A stretch of DNA of 64,000 bases from Pochonia chlamydosporia 170. Taxonomy: Eukaryota; Ascomycota; Sordariomycetes; Hypocreales; Clavicipitaceae. This document shows, one piece after another, positions 45,746 to 57,936 of this stretch. The position numbers were made by a program, and so were the translations under genes. The notes beneath the pieces are model-generated. The model saw nothing but the letters and a program-made list of their open reading frames with translations. It searched no databases and was not told the origin of the DNA. The stretch lies in contig NC_035794.1 of NCBI RefSeq assembly GCF_001653235.2, positions 3,348,001 to 3,412,000 of the forward strand, written 5' to 3'. How positions within the stretch are numbered: position 1 is the first letter of the stretch; each line of letters starts with the position of its first letter.

Positions 45746-46195
45746 TAGACGAAGAGGATAGAGGATAGATTCTAGGCATAAATGTGTCTTGGATAGAATA
45801 GATATATGGCGTAGATAGAATACACTTCTAGCGTGGACATGCCTATAGCCGAAATGTCTACCTGTTCACCCATCATCTGAAGTTTGGGGGCGTCTTTGCG
45901 TAAGGCCATCCATCAGACGAGGTCGACGTGTCCATGGTTAGAGTAGCATACATAGCTGCTGGACGACATATGACCCAAGATCAAGATTCTTACATGAGAT
46001 GACAAGGTCAGGGACTTATCCGCGACATCAAGACCTGGCACTGTTTAGGAAGGGTTTGTCCATTGGGTGCAAGTGCCTAGTTTCCATGTCCACAGTCTCC
46101 TTGTATAGTATCGTTAATGCATGATCAATTTATTAGCCAGCATATAGCTAGGGACCAAAAGTGACATAATCCGTCTACTACACTAATTTTGTGCA
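45746..46195. other. Shared 3' region of the dioxygenase gene and SGT1
   Basis: About 450 bases between convergent stops; no gene or structure recognised. Confidence 0.6.
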
Positions 46196-47638
46196 TTACC
46201 ACTTCTTTGCTTCCACTCCCTCCGGCGGAACAGTCTCAACCGTACGACTACCCACATCATTCCAATCCGTGCTCAGACTTGTGCCATTACTCTCAACAAA
46301 ACTCTTCATCATGGCCCTTTGTTGCTCTGGAGTCGCGCCCATGTACAGCTTCTTGAAGAAGTCATTAACACTCGAATCTTCTTCGTCTTCCTCTTCGCCA
46401 ATCTTGTCCCAGTTCTTGGGGCCAGAGCGAGATGAAGACGGGTATGCATGGGCGGGAGCATGGTCATGTGCGGGAGGTGCGGGAGGCGAATTCCCATTTC
46501 CAGTTTCGGCTGCCGGCGCGGCCTTGGTCTCCTTTGCCTTGGCGTCTGCGTCGTCCATGGCTCGCTTTCTTGCCTCCTCCGGTGCTTGGAGCCTAGAACC
46601 AGTAAGTTTTCTGTAGATGGAAGGAGAAGAAGGGGGCTCAACATACTCTTTGTCGTTTTCGGCAGCTTCTTTGGCTTCTGACTTATCTTTGGTGATTTGT
46701 GGCCATTTTCCGGGCACTTTCTTGGCCAGTCGTAGCTCGATCTTGCTGGGCGTAACATTGTATCTCGAGTTGTCTGGGTCGATTTGGCCGTATGTCTCGA
46801 GAAGGAATTCTTTCTCCTCTCCGTTTGGATAGATCAGATAATTCAAGTGCACAGAGTCTGGGAGAAACTCCACATGCAGTTTGTCCTCGTTGAGCCCTTT
46901 GCTGAAGATGGACACCGAAATATACAGCCTGGTTTGGTAATCCTGCAGGCGAGGGGGCCCATCAGTTGGAAGAACCACGACTGGTTCCTCGACATAGGAT
47001 ACCTCCTCAATCTTCTCGTCCGCCTGCAGAGCCGCAAGCTCTTTGCGCTCCGGCTGCAAGGACACTGTCGCTTTCCGGCCCTCATCATCAGCAGGTAGCC
47101 TGTTCATGGCAGCGAGAGCTTGAAGACGAAGGCTACTCGCTTGACGCCATATCGCAGCATGGGGTGGTGGAGTGCCCATCAGTGCCCCTTCTTGGTAAAC
47201 TCGAGTGCCAGCTTCCTCCTTCGCTTCGTCGGTAGCCTCTTTGAGGCTTGCTTTCCAGAATCCATTTTCATCAGAATTTTCTTTCCTGATATCTTCCTTG
47301 TCAAGTGCGGCATGACCATGAACCAGACGCATGGAATACATGGCGCAACAGTCGGCGTTGGCGTACTGACCCAGCCGGAAGTAGGCGACGCCTCGACGAT
47401 AGTGTGCTTCAATCATGAGATCTCGCTTGTTCCGATCATACGCGTTGTGAAAAGCGAGATTAGCGTCGTCAAGTGCTTCTTCGAATCTGCCGACGCTGAC
47501 GAGGGCTTTGGAGCGGGCGAGCAGCCACGCTGGGTTGGGGGATCCCTGTAGAGCTTTTGAGAGCCTGATGATGGCTTTATCCCAGTTCCTATCCTCGATG
47601 TCTAACAGGCCGCGGGTGGCCATCGAAATGTGTGCCAT
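46196..47638 (-). CDS. SGT1: Co-chaperone Sgt1 (TPR-CS-SGS)
   Basis: Minus strand. The preferred model has exons 46647-47638 and 46196-46592 with a 54-bp intron (GTATGT ... TTACTGGTTCTAG), 462 aa. The intron is a multiple of three without a stop, so the unspliced frame of 480 aa is also open. The spliced junction DKE-LQAPEEARKRAM looks more natural than the retained, Pro/Ser-rich segment. Domains in order are TPR-like repeats (residues 1-110), a linker, the CS domain (LQDYQTRLYISVSIFSKGLN ... SKIELRLAKKVPGKWPQ), and the SGS domain (YPSSSRSGPKNWDKIGEEED ... DDFFKKLYMGATPEQQRAM-like, here VNDFFKKLYMGATPEQQRAMMKS split over two motifs). Known role: Hsp90 co-chaperone for kinetochore and SCF assembly and, in plants and animals, for NLR receptors. 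Confidence 0.92.
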   Translation of the reverse strand: MAHISMATRGLLDIEDRNWDKAIIRLSKALQGSPNPAWLLARSKALVSVGRFEEALDDANLAFHNAYDRNKRDLMIEAHYRRGVAYFRLGQYANADCCAMYSMRLVHGHAALDKEDIRKENSDENGFWKASLKEATDEAKEEAGTRVYQEGALMGTPPPHAAIWRQASSLRLQALAAMNRLPADDEGRKATVSLQPERKELAALQADEKIEEVSYVEEPVVVLPTDGPPRLQDYQTRLYISVSIFSKGLNEDKLHVEFLPDSVHLNYLIYPNGEEKEFLLETYGQIDPDNSRYNVTPSKIELRLAKKVPGKWPQITKDKSEAKEAAENDKEYVEPPSSPSIYRKLTGSRLQAPEEARKRAMDDADAKAKETKAAPAAETGNGNSPPAPPAHDHAPAHAYPSSSRSGPKNWDKIGEEEDEEDSSVNDFFKKLYMGATPEQQRAMMKSFVESNGTSLSTDWNDVGSRTVETVPPEGVEAKKW

Positions 47639-48868
47639 TTTGGTGGTGATCCCGAGAGAAAGAGTATGTTGCAGATGAAGTATGTCTACGGAATAGGATG
47701 AGAGCTTTTTATAATGCCAGTGTAGAGAGGCTGGTCCAAAACAAAGGAGCTAGCTGTTGATTGTTGATGAGGTGGGTTTTAGCTTTGAACTTTGAGGTGC
47801 TTCATGTCGTAAGTGAACTTTGACAACCAAGGTAGACACTAGAGTTGGGCCTGCCTCTGACAATGCCGCGAAAAGTGGGGCGACAGTTGCCTGCTTGTTT
47901 GCCAACCAGCTGTCGATCATCTGTACATATGTACAGACCCAACTTCCCAACAGCTGGTCATTGCTCGACGCCGCGATGTCGAGGTTCGCTTCAAAGTTTC
48001 CCGATGGTAAAGTACCTTAGGTGCCTAGCCTAGATACCTACCGGTAGGTAGCTTGCAAAGTTTTCTGCACATGCCAAACCCAAATCACCGCAGTGAGTTA
48101 CGCATCGCGCCAGTAAACTCTTTAACTCAAACTCATGTTCCAGAGATCATTGACAGCTGTGCTCGATCCTCCTGCCTCTGGTTGCACTGTTCATCGCGGC
48201 CAAACGGAAGGCGTTCATGTTGACATCGGCTCCTGCACGTACCTTGAAGCGAGTCTTTCGAAAGAAGCAGTTAATTTGATAATAATCCCCGCGAACAGTG
48301 ATATCTGGACCTTAGATCAAGTATCGCCTACTACTGAAGTACCCAGCAACTACTACCGACCATGCAGAAACAAGCGAAACACCAGGCGAAACCAGAAGGA
48401 GGTCCGGCACACCAGTTCACCCACCATCTACCTCGATAGTTCACCGGCCCCAAAAACAAACCTTCATAAACAAGCCCCTCGTATCATATTTTTACCACAT
48501 AGTTATTTCTAAATACCCATCAATATACGTCATCTCCCATTTATCTTCCCCCCAGACGGCAATATGGATACCCAGTACCAATCCCCAAGTGTTAGCCTTG
48601 AACCGCCGGTACCTCCTCCGGAAGCACGCCAATTCCAAGTTCGCCCCTACATCAAAGACATACTCAAGCTCAACCACGGTACACAGAACTGGTTGAAAGA
48701 GCGTCAAGCTAGAAACTTGGCCGTGGCACGGAGTTCATATACTACAACGAGAAGCTTTTTCCCATATTCCGCTATCATCGCACCATTACCAAGCCATGAA
48801 AGACAGACAGACAGACAATTTAACCGTATTAAGTATTATCACATTACATCCCTCCCTGTCTTAACCCA
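47639..48868. other. Intergenic stretch (SGT1 promoter, cyclase 3' flank)
   Basis: About 1.2 kb. A 126-codon plus frame (48564-48944) runs antisense into the cyclase 3' end and is not accepted. The palindrome at 48035-48050 is listed separately. Confidence 0.5.
48035..48050. repeat. Perfect 16-bp palindrome TACCTACCGGTAGGTA
   Basis: Self-complementary, about 400 bp upstream of the SGT1 start. It differs from the 28651 palindrome in its core, CCGG instead of CCTAGG. Just to its left the sequence ACCTTAGGTGCCTAGCCTAG has similar half-sites. Confidence 0.6.
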
Positions 48869-51218
48869 TTATATCCCAATCTTGACATCAGGGTACTTCT
48901 TCGCAAACAATCCCAACGCCTTCAATGTGAATGTAAACTTGTAGTTAGGATACGAAATCATGCAAGACTTGTTGAACACGCCCTCGATCGCTTCTTGGAG
49001 CCACTCGCCATTCTCCTGCTGTCTTTCCATGATCAACTTGATACCCTTCTTCAAGGGTTCGACATCAGGATAGTCAGCCTCAATAAGGCCAATCAATGCC
49101 CACGATGTTTGGACAACCAATGAGCCCATGGGGTGCTCATGGTATTCCATTGTTTCGCAAGCCTATAACTTGTTAGTATTTCATACTATTATACGTTTTT
49201 CTTTCTCACGACGCACCTTGTAGCTTTCGGACCAGCCGCCATCCTCTCGCTGCTTGGAAAGGAGGAATTCGCAGCCGCGTCGCGAGATTTTGCTATTGGC
49301 ATACGTCTCGCCAATGCTAGCCATGCTTTCCAGCGCAAACATGGTTGCATACGTGAAACAAATTCCCCAGCTGCCGTACCAGCTACCGTCAATTCGCTGA
49401 TTTGTCTTGATCCAGTTCGTAGCTCGGCTGATGAAGAGTTTGATTTCCTTTGTTCTGTAATCCGGCCAGTGTTTATTGAATAGCGAAAGAGCTGTAACGC
49501 AAGCTGTGGTGCACTCGGGGTAGTCGTACTCAATCATGATTCGTCCAAACACTTCAGCGGCATTGAGCATTTCCATGTACTCGCCGGCTCGTCTAGCCTC
49601 GTACGAAGATAACGCGCCATTGTCGTTTTGATAGAGCAGCAGAGTGTCTACTGCGTCAAAGATGCGCTGGTCCTCTAGCACTGTCGGGAACCCGCCGACC
49701 TTTTGGAGCAGGATGATGGCCTTCAATGCTTCAGAAATACAGTCGCTGACGCCATATCCTTGGTCTCTATTGCTGAATGGCCAGCCGCCCTTTCGTGGTT
49801 GTCGATAGCACTTCTCCTGGTCTGCGCAATTCTCTCGAATCTGCTGACGCTCCAAGTATTCGAGTGCTCGTGTTAGCATGGGCCGCCAGCGTTCGTCGTT
49901 CTGAAGACCGGCCTCAAAGACACCCTGAATCAAGAATGCAGTGTCCCAGCATTGGACGCCATTGGTACCATTGCAGAGCATACCCTCATCCTTCACCCAC
50001 AAATATTCGTCCAGTCGTTCAATGTGTCTTCTAGTGCTGAAAGCATCGGGGCCGTCTCGAATATAGCATACAATAGTGTTCATAGGCGCATTTACAGGTG
50101 CCAAGTCTGCATATCCTGTGTTGGCATCCTCCATGTCTACTAGCTGGCTGACCCATTGCTCAGCTCGCTCTTTGATGAAATTGGGTCTGAGATAGGCGTT
50201 CCAGACATTGACAATAAACCAGTTGGCAGTGTTAAGAAGCCATGATTTGGGGTGATAGTTGTCGCCAGGTGCGATGCTGTTTCGATGGGCGGCCCAGTTT
50301 ATTTCGGCATGTGGTTGCGTAAAGAGCTCCTCCTTGAGACCACGAATGACATCCGTTTCTTCGCAGCTCCATTTCTTTGAGTAAATGTATCCCATGGGCA
50401 AGAAGACCATTCGGATGTGAATCCACCACCTCCAAGGCGCAATAGGTACCCAATCTGGAAGCAGCCAAATCTCAGGCGGCACGGGATTGACAATATCCCA
50501 GCTTACCACACCCAGGGTTGCCAACCAGAACTTGGCCCAGTGCGGTGAGTTGACAGCTCCTCCGAGTTTGTGCAAGGTACCCCGAGCCTTGACCATGAGA
50601 GGGTCCTCAGGGTCAACACCAACCAAGCGCAGCACCGTGTAGTTGAGTGTGATGCCGAAGACTGTGCTTTCACCTTCAATGTGCAATCCCCAGCCGCCGT
50701 CTTCGGGGTGCGCTCGAGCCGCCAGGTAGTCTTTTATCGCGGTTGCGTATGCGGATGGAATTGGCGTCTTGGTGACATACCAAGAGACGACTATGCCGGC
50801 AAGGAGAAACATTGGGCCTCCGTATTCGCATCCCCAATGACCCGAAGGTAGTTGAAGCTTTTCGAAGAATTCGAGTGCATTTTTAGCAGCATCCAGGGGC
50901 GTCTCGGCTTTGGGAAGAGCAGGGAGGTCCTGTTGAGTCGAAGGTAAGCACGCGTTTTGTAAGAATGGCTCGCCCAGATGCTCTTACCAACGGTAGACCC
51001 AAGTAATATTTCTCAGCATAGCTCTGAGGCCACTCTTGGGCAGCTTTCTTGGTCGTTAGGTAGTGCCATGTGTGGCGACTATCGTCGTCCTTCATCCGCC
51101 ATCTTGTCGGGTCCGTCTTTGCTTCAATCTTGGGTTTCTTGGGAAATCCAAGCTCTGTGTCGCTTGCTCTCTTGCGCGACTTGGCGGTGCCTACGTCCCT
51201 CCCTGTTGCAGTAGCCAT
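48869..51218 (-). CDS. ERG7: Oxidosqualene cyclase, lanosterol synthase (ERG7) family
   Basis: Model on the minus strand: exons 50988-51218, 49217-50929 and 48869-49162 (introns 58 and 54 bp), 745 aa. The N-terminus has a basic nuclear-like KSRKRASD stretch before the cyclase begins (DPTRWRMKDDDSRHTWHYL). Several QW-type repeats are seen (GGWGLHIEG, GGWPFSNRDQGYGVSD, GSWYGSWGICFTYATMF, GGWSESYK, NGEWLQEA). The catalytic acid is Asp473 in VSDCISEAL, a variant of the DCTAE motif. The C-terminus GVFNKSCMISYPNYKFTFTL is typical of fungal ERG7. Known reaction: (S)-2,3-oxidosqualene to lanosterol on ER/lipid droplets, the entry to ergosterol. A secondary-metabolite cyclase cannot be excluded from sequence alone. 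It is divergent from SPO11. Confidence 0.88.
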
Positions 51219-51674
51219 GTTGAATGTGCGCGGTAGAGCGAGTGCAGCTACCTTGAGGCCTGAAACATTTAGCAAAAGCGCTCAATTGGCCGTAATGGAT
51301 TGCGATTGTCTGTATGAACTTGTGGGAGAGGGGCTAAATTAAAACCATCAGGAGCTGTGTGCTTGATGGTTTGTGATGTACCCCGTAATGCGGAGTGGCG
51401 GACCATTAGACGGCTCCGCTAGCAGCTCGAAAGACGGCAAGTGTTCCCATTGCACCTGCCCCTTGCTGCCGAAACCTTGGACTGTGCACGGACAAATCAG
51501 ACCACTTCGAGAGGCGCAGCCACATCACCTTGTGTCTAATACCAATCACAAACAAACCCACAGTTGAATTTCATCTTGGACGCAGCACTCCGTAATTCCA
51601 TGTCGCCATTTCAGTTCGGCTACGGATTACGTATGCATCTCCTGAGGGAACCAATCTAGATCTCTATCAGCAGG
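51219..51674. other. Divergent promoter region between ERG7-like gene and SPO11
   Basis: 456 bases between the two start codons, with no other gene. It must hold promoters for a constitutive and a meiotic gene. No specific element is claimed. Confidence 0.55.
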
Positions 51675-53196
51675 ATGTCACCCAACAACCGAAACATGAG
51701 TCAGGAAGAGCCAATACCGACGGAGAGTTTGAATCATGCCGGTGCTGCCATATCACGAATCGAAAGCATCATGGAGTCCGTCATCGACAAGTTGTTGCGA
51801 CATGAACCCATGAGTATTGCTTTGGCATCTCGCAGAAGTCTGCGGCGGCGTCAGAATCAGACGTCGTCTAGGCAGGTCGACTTTCCCGGTCGTTCAGCTC
51901 AGGAAGCACAGCGATTCGGTATTACAGTGCCTTAACTCAATTTGGTGTTTTCTGTACTCATCATCGCTAGCCCGTATTCTGCTAATTCTCCAGTTGGCAC
52001 ACGATGCAATAGTCTCGGGCACCGTATTGACCAAGCGGTTCGTGCAGTGCTAGAGAGACTTATACGTAAATACTAACACAGACAATGAGGAACATATTTT
52101 ATCAACACCAGGATCTGTTTAGCACACAGAGAGTAGTTGACGAGTTGGTCGACGACATTGCCACGACCGTCGGACTAGATCGCGACGGCTTGAATATTGT
52201 TAGTAGAAAGCCATTTGTTTTTCTATCTGGGCTGAGACTGGACTAGGCTGCTTCAGCCAAGGGCAGTTTGGTAGGCCTGCTGAAGATCCAGCTTGAGGAT
52301 GGCGCAATCATAGATGCATCATCAGGAGGCACGGTACGGGCTACCTGTCTTGGTATTGTCAACTTGGTTTGCTCTAACTGTGACAGGGCATTGTGATTCC
52401 AGCTGCTAGGTCCATCCAGAGCATGGATCTTGGGTCAATACAGTGGGTTCTTGTCATCGAAAAGGATGTATGACTGCACTTAGACGCATCGAGAACCTCC
52501 CCCTCATGGTGCAAGACACTAATAGCCAGTAGGCAACGTTCAGATCACTCTCTTCTACACAGTTTTGGGAGGTGTCTGGCTGTGGCAAGGGCCTCCTCGT
52601 AACAGTACAAAACCCGCTTCGTGCCAAACGTGCAACAGATTCCACTTGGCTAACACGCGAACAAGGCAAGAGGATACCCCGACATGATAACTCGAGCCTT
52701 TCTACATTTGCTAGGGAGAGAGCGTCCAGACATACCCATATTCGTCCTCACGGATTTCGACCCAGATGGCCTCAATATATTTCACTGCTATCTGTATGGG
52801 TCGGGTAATATTTTGACTGATTCGAGGGCTAACAACCCGTCCATGAGATGGTTGGGAATCAGGTCGCATCATTTGACGTCCATGGAAACAATGTTGCCAT
52901 TGTCCATCGAAACAGTAAACAGCCAACCGTCGAGTCTCACGGGTACTACGATAACCGACATTTCATCAACGGCTCCTAATGAGGCAGTGCTCCTTACCCT
53001 CAGAGATCGCAAAGCCATTGTTGACAGCCTCGCCAGATATGTACGCCGCGATGGTGGCTCCATGAGGCTTCTTCGACGGGAATTGCAGGTGATGCAAATG
53101 CTGGGCTACAAGGCTGAAATACAGTTGCTGGATGACTGTGGAAACCTGGACGTCTGGCTAAATAGGCAAATTGAGATAGAAATGACTGGCTTCTAG
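51675..53196 (+). CDS. SPO11: Meiotic recombination initiator Spo11 (topoisomerase VI A subunit family)
   Basis: Model: seven exons 51675-51918, 51971-52037, 52090-52198, 52247-52333, 52387-52467, 52533-52604 and 52666-53196, 396 aa. The junctions rebuild the family sequence: ARILLILQLAHDAIVSGTVL, TKRNIFYQHQDLFSTQRVVD, IAASAKGSLVGLLKIQLEDG, GIVIPAARSIQSMDLGSIQW and ARGYPDMITRAFLHLLG. Tyr108 (NIFYQHQDL) is the expected DNA-cleaving tyrosine. The Toprim acids are Glu194 (VLVIEKD) and the DFDPDG motif at 250-255. The acceptor of intron 2 (ACTAAC...CAATGAG) was chosen because it alone gives KRNIFYQ. Known role: formation of meiotic double-strand breaks. The gene appears intact, which suggests a retained sexual cycle or recent loss. 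The start has two nearby ATGs (MSPNNRNMSQ). Confidence 0.9.
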
Positions 53197-53425
53197 TCTC
53201 CTACGACGGTAGACCTACAATTTATCTGCTGCGAACCAACTTCTGATCTTGTCAGTGTTTGAAAGTCGAGGACATGGAGCTACCCTAGAACACTTTTGGA
53301 ATGTCAAATCTTGCAACTTCTACGGTGCGAAAACTGCGGGGCAGCAAAAACACACAGTCCCCTCCACCCAAGACAAATTTTTGTGATGCTTCTTCATCTT
53401 GTTGTTGAGTCAATACAGCAAAACC

Positions 53426-54093
53426 ATGGCGCCAACACTATCAGAAGATGAGATCGATGATCTCATTTACTTCGCCCGAGTCGGAGAAATGGACGATCTG
53501 AAAGAGACTCTTGTGGCCTTGGCAGAGCGAGAGAAGGTGTCACAGGCTGAAATCTTGATTGCAGCCAAGGATGAAGGCAAATCGACGGCATTGCACATGG
53601 CAACTGGAAATGGCCATTTAGGTACGTTGAAGACGAGACATAGTATATTGCCATGCCCTCATAGTCAGGTTTCGGGCCAGCCATGTCGTTCGCATGACAA
53701 ATTGCTGACTGATGAGTTGCAGAGACTGTACGAAAATTGCTCCAATGCTTTGATGACAGGCCAAAGGAAGAAAAGCAGGCGTTCATCGATGATGCTAATG
53801 AGCATGGAAACACTGGCTTGCATTGGGCCGCCCTTGGCGGACATCTGGATACCGTCAAACTTCTAATGGAAAATGGCGCCTCACCAGCCTTGGCAAATGA
53901 GACAAATTACGTTCCACTGGACTTGGCCAACTTTAACGACAAGCGGGAGGTTGCCGAATATTTCCTGGCTTCTGCCGGTATGCTTGAAAACAAGAACGAG
54001 GAGAACGGTCTGGCCAATGCGGCTGAGTCGATCGAGCTCACTGGTGGTGGTGATGATGATGATGATGATAAGGACGATGTAAAAGCTGCATAA
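53426..54093 (+). CDS. YAR1: YAR1-like ankyrin-repeat protein
   Basis: Model: exons 53426-53621 and 53723-54093 with a 101-bp intron, 188 aa. The start is the first ATG (MAPTLSEDEIDDLIYFARVG). The open frame further upstream has no ATG. Ankyrin repeats: STALHMATGNGHLETVRKLL, GNTGLHWAALGGHLDTVKLL, VPLDLANFNDKREVAEYFL. The C-terminus is acidic, with a run of six aspartates encoded by a GAT microsatellite. Size, repeat number, the N-terminal DEIDDLIYFARVGE and the acidic tail fit yeast Yar1, a dedicated chaperone of ribosomal protein uS3 (Rps3) in 40S assembly. The assignment is by pattern; other small ankyrin proteins are possible. It lies 229 bp downstream of SPO11 on the same strand. Confidence 0.75.
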
Positions 54094-55216
54094 TGTAACA
54101 CGGCTTGTTTTGCAAATCACATGGACGCCAAAACCGGGCATAGTTCTTCACAATTTGGGACTGCGATAGGCACAAGCAGGGGCTGATGGTGGTGACGGAC
54201 CCAACCCGCACCACAGGAAGACATACGTTACATTACCCCAGGATCTAGCACCCAACGGAGATGAGGGCGGCAACCAAGCAAACCGAGGACGGGAAGTTGC
54301 AGCAAATTCCCCCAAAAATATATAGACACGGGCCGAACGCGGGTAAAAATGTTTGACTTTTGAACCAAAAATGGATGGGATTTTCGGCAGGACTCAATGA
54401 CTTACTTAACACGCAATGAGACAGCCGAGCGGGAGATGGCTGGGCGCACTTTTATATAAACCAGGTATGAACCAAGCATTCTAGATTATGCGGACTTTTG
54501 CAAGCAACGAATAGTTCCCAAGGAAACCGTTTTCGTAAGGTGGTGTCCTCGCCTCGGAGTGGTAATGTAACAACTCTATCGGAGAGTGGTCGCTTGATCT
54601 GGTCACAATGATAGGCAAAGCCAAGGGAAGCACAGATACTTAAGTAGTGGCGGAGACAAGCTCCATCGAGAAAGCTCTAGACCACAGAGTATATCATTGC
54701 TTCATCGCACATGGCACAAGGTCCTCCACTTGACAGTCGCCGGCTATTTATGACCGACAGCACCGGGAACGCGTTATCTCCTTTGCGACTCGACCGGGGG
54801 AAACGGGGCGTCAATCATTCGGCCAAAGGAATTTTGATAACAGTGGCGTCAAACTGACCCCCACCCCGCTGCCTCTTCGGTTGTCCTCTCTTCGCCCTCC
54901 TGTTTTGATCTTCTGGGGATTCCGACTGCGTGGGGGTCACCCCAGAAAACGTGGGACTGTGACACCCCGCGAACCCTCAACCAGACCCTTGACACATCTT
55001 TGCTTCCCAATTTCTCTCCCATTGCATCATTTCTGCACGGCTTTGGGCTGAAATTGCCAATTGCGGTGCATCTGCATCAATCCAACAGATTGCTCTTCTT
55101 TCCCCTGCAGGGTTCCCAATCCCGTCGTCGTACCAAGAGTAATAAGACACACGACCCCCATCTATATGCCGAGCCGTTCCTGCATTGCAGGACGGGCAAG
55201 TTGAAAACGTCTGCGG
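54094..55216. other. Intergenic region upstream of the C2H2 regulator
   Basis: About 1.1 kb with no supported gene. AAATATATAGAC near 54314 is TATA-like but lies far from the next start. Confidence 0.5.
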
Positions 55217-57936
55217 ATGGCTTCACCAGACACATCGCCTATGAAAGGCTCCATGTCAATCAATGGAGCATACAAACGCGCAAGTCGCAAAGGTGCACCT
55301 AGGCGATTTGCCTGCGAGCATCCGGGTTGCGACAAGATTTATTCACGGGCTGAACACTTGCAACGCCATCAGTTGAACCGTGAGACATCCCCCGTCTATA
55401 CCCCCCATCTGTACCACCTTGCCTCCAACATGTACCCCACGGAATGGAATGGATGAAGTTTTTCTTTTTGTATTCATTTCAGTTTTTATCAGTGTCACGA
55501 GTCCCCTGCTGACATTGCGCAGACAACCCAAAGGAAATATTTAGATGTGACATTGAGGATTGCGATCAAAAGTTTGTTCGCTTGGATCTGCTGGCTCGTC
55601 ATAAGAAGAGACACACTGCTTCGTACACTCCGCGCAACAGAATTCCCAGCTTTGACACGGTCAGAGACCCCACGGTCATATCAAACGGAGCAAAAGCACA
55701 TCATAATGGAACCGGTAGACACTCCTTCAGTCATCATCCGGTTGGAGCAGGACCTCACGACGCAGCAATTTTATTGACGCCAGAATCAAACACTGAACCT
55801 ACATCTACTTCTTTACCACATGCTCACATAACAAATAACCAAAACCAATCGCAACCCGCATGGACTTCGCCTATTGACGAAAGAGCACCGCCTCCTCTCA
55901 TTCCGCACAGACAAAGCTTCTATGGGACGGAACCTCCAGGGCTTCCCGAACCTGCCATGGTGGCATTTCAAAATGTGGGATACGGGACTGACGACCAAAT
56001 GGCGCAGCACAACTTTGCAGCGTGGTTGTTTGATCCCCAAACTACATACAACGACTTCAGCGTTGCGAGCTTACCGTTCCTCGAAGGTGGATTAGAATCC
56101 ACCTTTAACAACAATATCCATTATGACTACGAGTCCCTCAATAGCCTGTCTCCAATGGACCATACGAACCGCCATGGCGACGTGCCGGATGACTGGATGA
56201 CAGAATCACGGCGGCAAGATTTACTGTACTGGTTCCAGCTTTTTCGGAAGAAGCAACCCAGATATGACAATTTGATGCCAAACCTGGTGCAGGAAAGCGG
56301 CGGCGACTTACCGGCCCTCAACCTGGACATGATCCGTGACTGCTTGAAGGAGTTTTGGGATAATGTCTCGCCGCGGCTGCCTATTGTTCACCAACATACG
56401 TTTTCTCCAAACCGGTGTTCGATCTTCTTACTACTGGTCATGATTTCTCTAGGTGCTGCATCTCTCAAAAGTCGAGATACCACCGGTCAACTGACAGAGT
56501 ACGGGGCATTTGCCGATGTCATCATCTGCAGCGTACGATGGGAAATCCTGACATCGGACGACTCTGCACCTCCGGCCGCTCTTTGGGTTGCCCAGGCATT
56601 GTTACTTTTGGAATTTTACGAAAAGCTCTATACTACTCGACGATTACACGAAAGAGCGCACATTTATCACCCCGCGTTTTTGACATTACTTCGTCGAGGG
56701 AGCCCCTTAATAGGTAGAACTGGAAGCGAATCCCCTGGAGAACCCGAGGATATCCGTTCAGATCGACCTACGCCCGCACCAGGGATGGTACTCGACTCAA
56801 AAACATGGTGGGTTCGATGGGCAGAAACCGAGTCGATGCATCGGGTCGTCTTTGCCGCCTTCATGCTGGACATTATTCACGCCGCCATGTTCGGCCACTC
56901 TGCTGACATGGCGGCCCATGAAATCCGCCTCCCCTTACCGTGCGATGACAACCTCTGGACGGCCAGCAGCCCAGACGTTGTTCGTCAACTTGACGCCAAT
57001 TTCCGCATGTACGGCGTTAAACAAGTTTCCTTCCTCGACGGCCTCAAATCCGCCCTCCACGGCAAAGAAGTCAAGACACATTCCTTTGGCCGAATGATCA
57101 TCATCTCTGGCCTCCTCAGCGTAGGCTGGCATCTCTCTCACCGCGAAACACACCTAAAATGGCTTGACCTCCGCGGTCCGTCCCCCGAAACACACGATAA
57201 CTGGCGAAAACTGCTCCTCAAGGCATTCGGCAGCTGGAAAGAATCCTTCGATATTGCCATGTCCGACTCGGTCACTGACGCGCCGGGCCATCGGCCGGTA
57301 CCCAACGGCCCCATCAACAGTGCCTCGTTACTTTTCCATCTCGCGCATATCAGTCTACATGCCGACATCATCGACTGCCAAGTGTACGCAGGTGCTCGGC
57401 GACTTCTCGGACGCAAGGTCTCAACGAGAGACTACACCAACGCCGTAAAGCGCATGGGGACATGGGCAAAACAAACATCTACACGTCACGCCATCTTACA
57501 CGCATTCAAACTGCTCTACCGTGTGCTCGTGGATCCCCACCCCCGACGGCGAAACTCTCCGCACCCCCCGGACTCTCCGGCAGTCCAATACTCCCTTCGA
57601 AATGAGACGGATCCCCATCGTCCCTGGATCATGTATTATTCAGTCTTGGCGATCTGGGCATTCGTCCAGGCTGTAGGGCGGCCGCCTGGCAAGGGGTTTC
57701 CGTTGCGAGCGTCGCAAATGACACAGAGTACGTATGCTCGCATGGCGGAGTACTTGTCTGGAGTGGCAGCCTTGCAGGAGCTGGATGGGACGACGGTGGC
57801 GAATCTGCATGAAGGACTGCCGGAGTTGTTGGAGACGATGGAAGGGATTTTGGAGGAGGCGGATACGGAAATCTTGGTGGAAGCGAGGGATAGGTTGGGA
57901 GTCTGCAAGGAGATGCTGCTAGGAGGATCGAGATGA
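55217..57936 (+). CDS. C2H2 zinc-finger transcription factor with fungal-specific regulatory domain
   Basis: Model: exons 55217-55379 and 55523-57936, 858 aa. The 143-bp intron (GTGAGA ... TGCTGACATTGCGCAG) lies inside the first finger and restores it: CEHPGCDKIYSRAEHLQRHQ then LNH. The second finger is CDIEDCDQKFVRLDLLARHK followed by KRH. A Ser/Thr/Pro-rich linker with a His-Ser stretch follows. The large C-terminal part from about residue 220 matches the fungal-specific transcription-factor domain (FWDNVSPRLPIVHQHTFSPN, LLLLVMISLGAASL-like, AMTDSRRQDLLYWF-type segments). The architecture, two N-terminal C2H2 fingers with Fungal_trans-like domain, is a known filamentous-fungal class. Targets are unknown. 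No secondary-metabolite cluster surrounds it. Confidence 0.82.

Noticed and set aside
48564..48944. 126-codon plus frame starting MDTQYQSPS
   Set aside because: Coding-like first 50 codons, but it runs antisense into the cyclase 3' end, has no domain, and degrades into low-complexity sequence.
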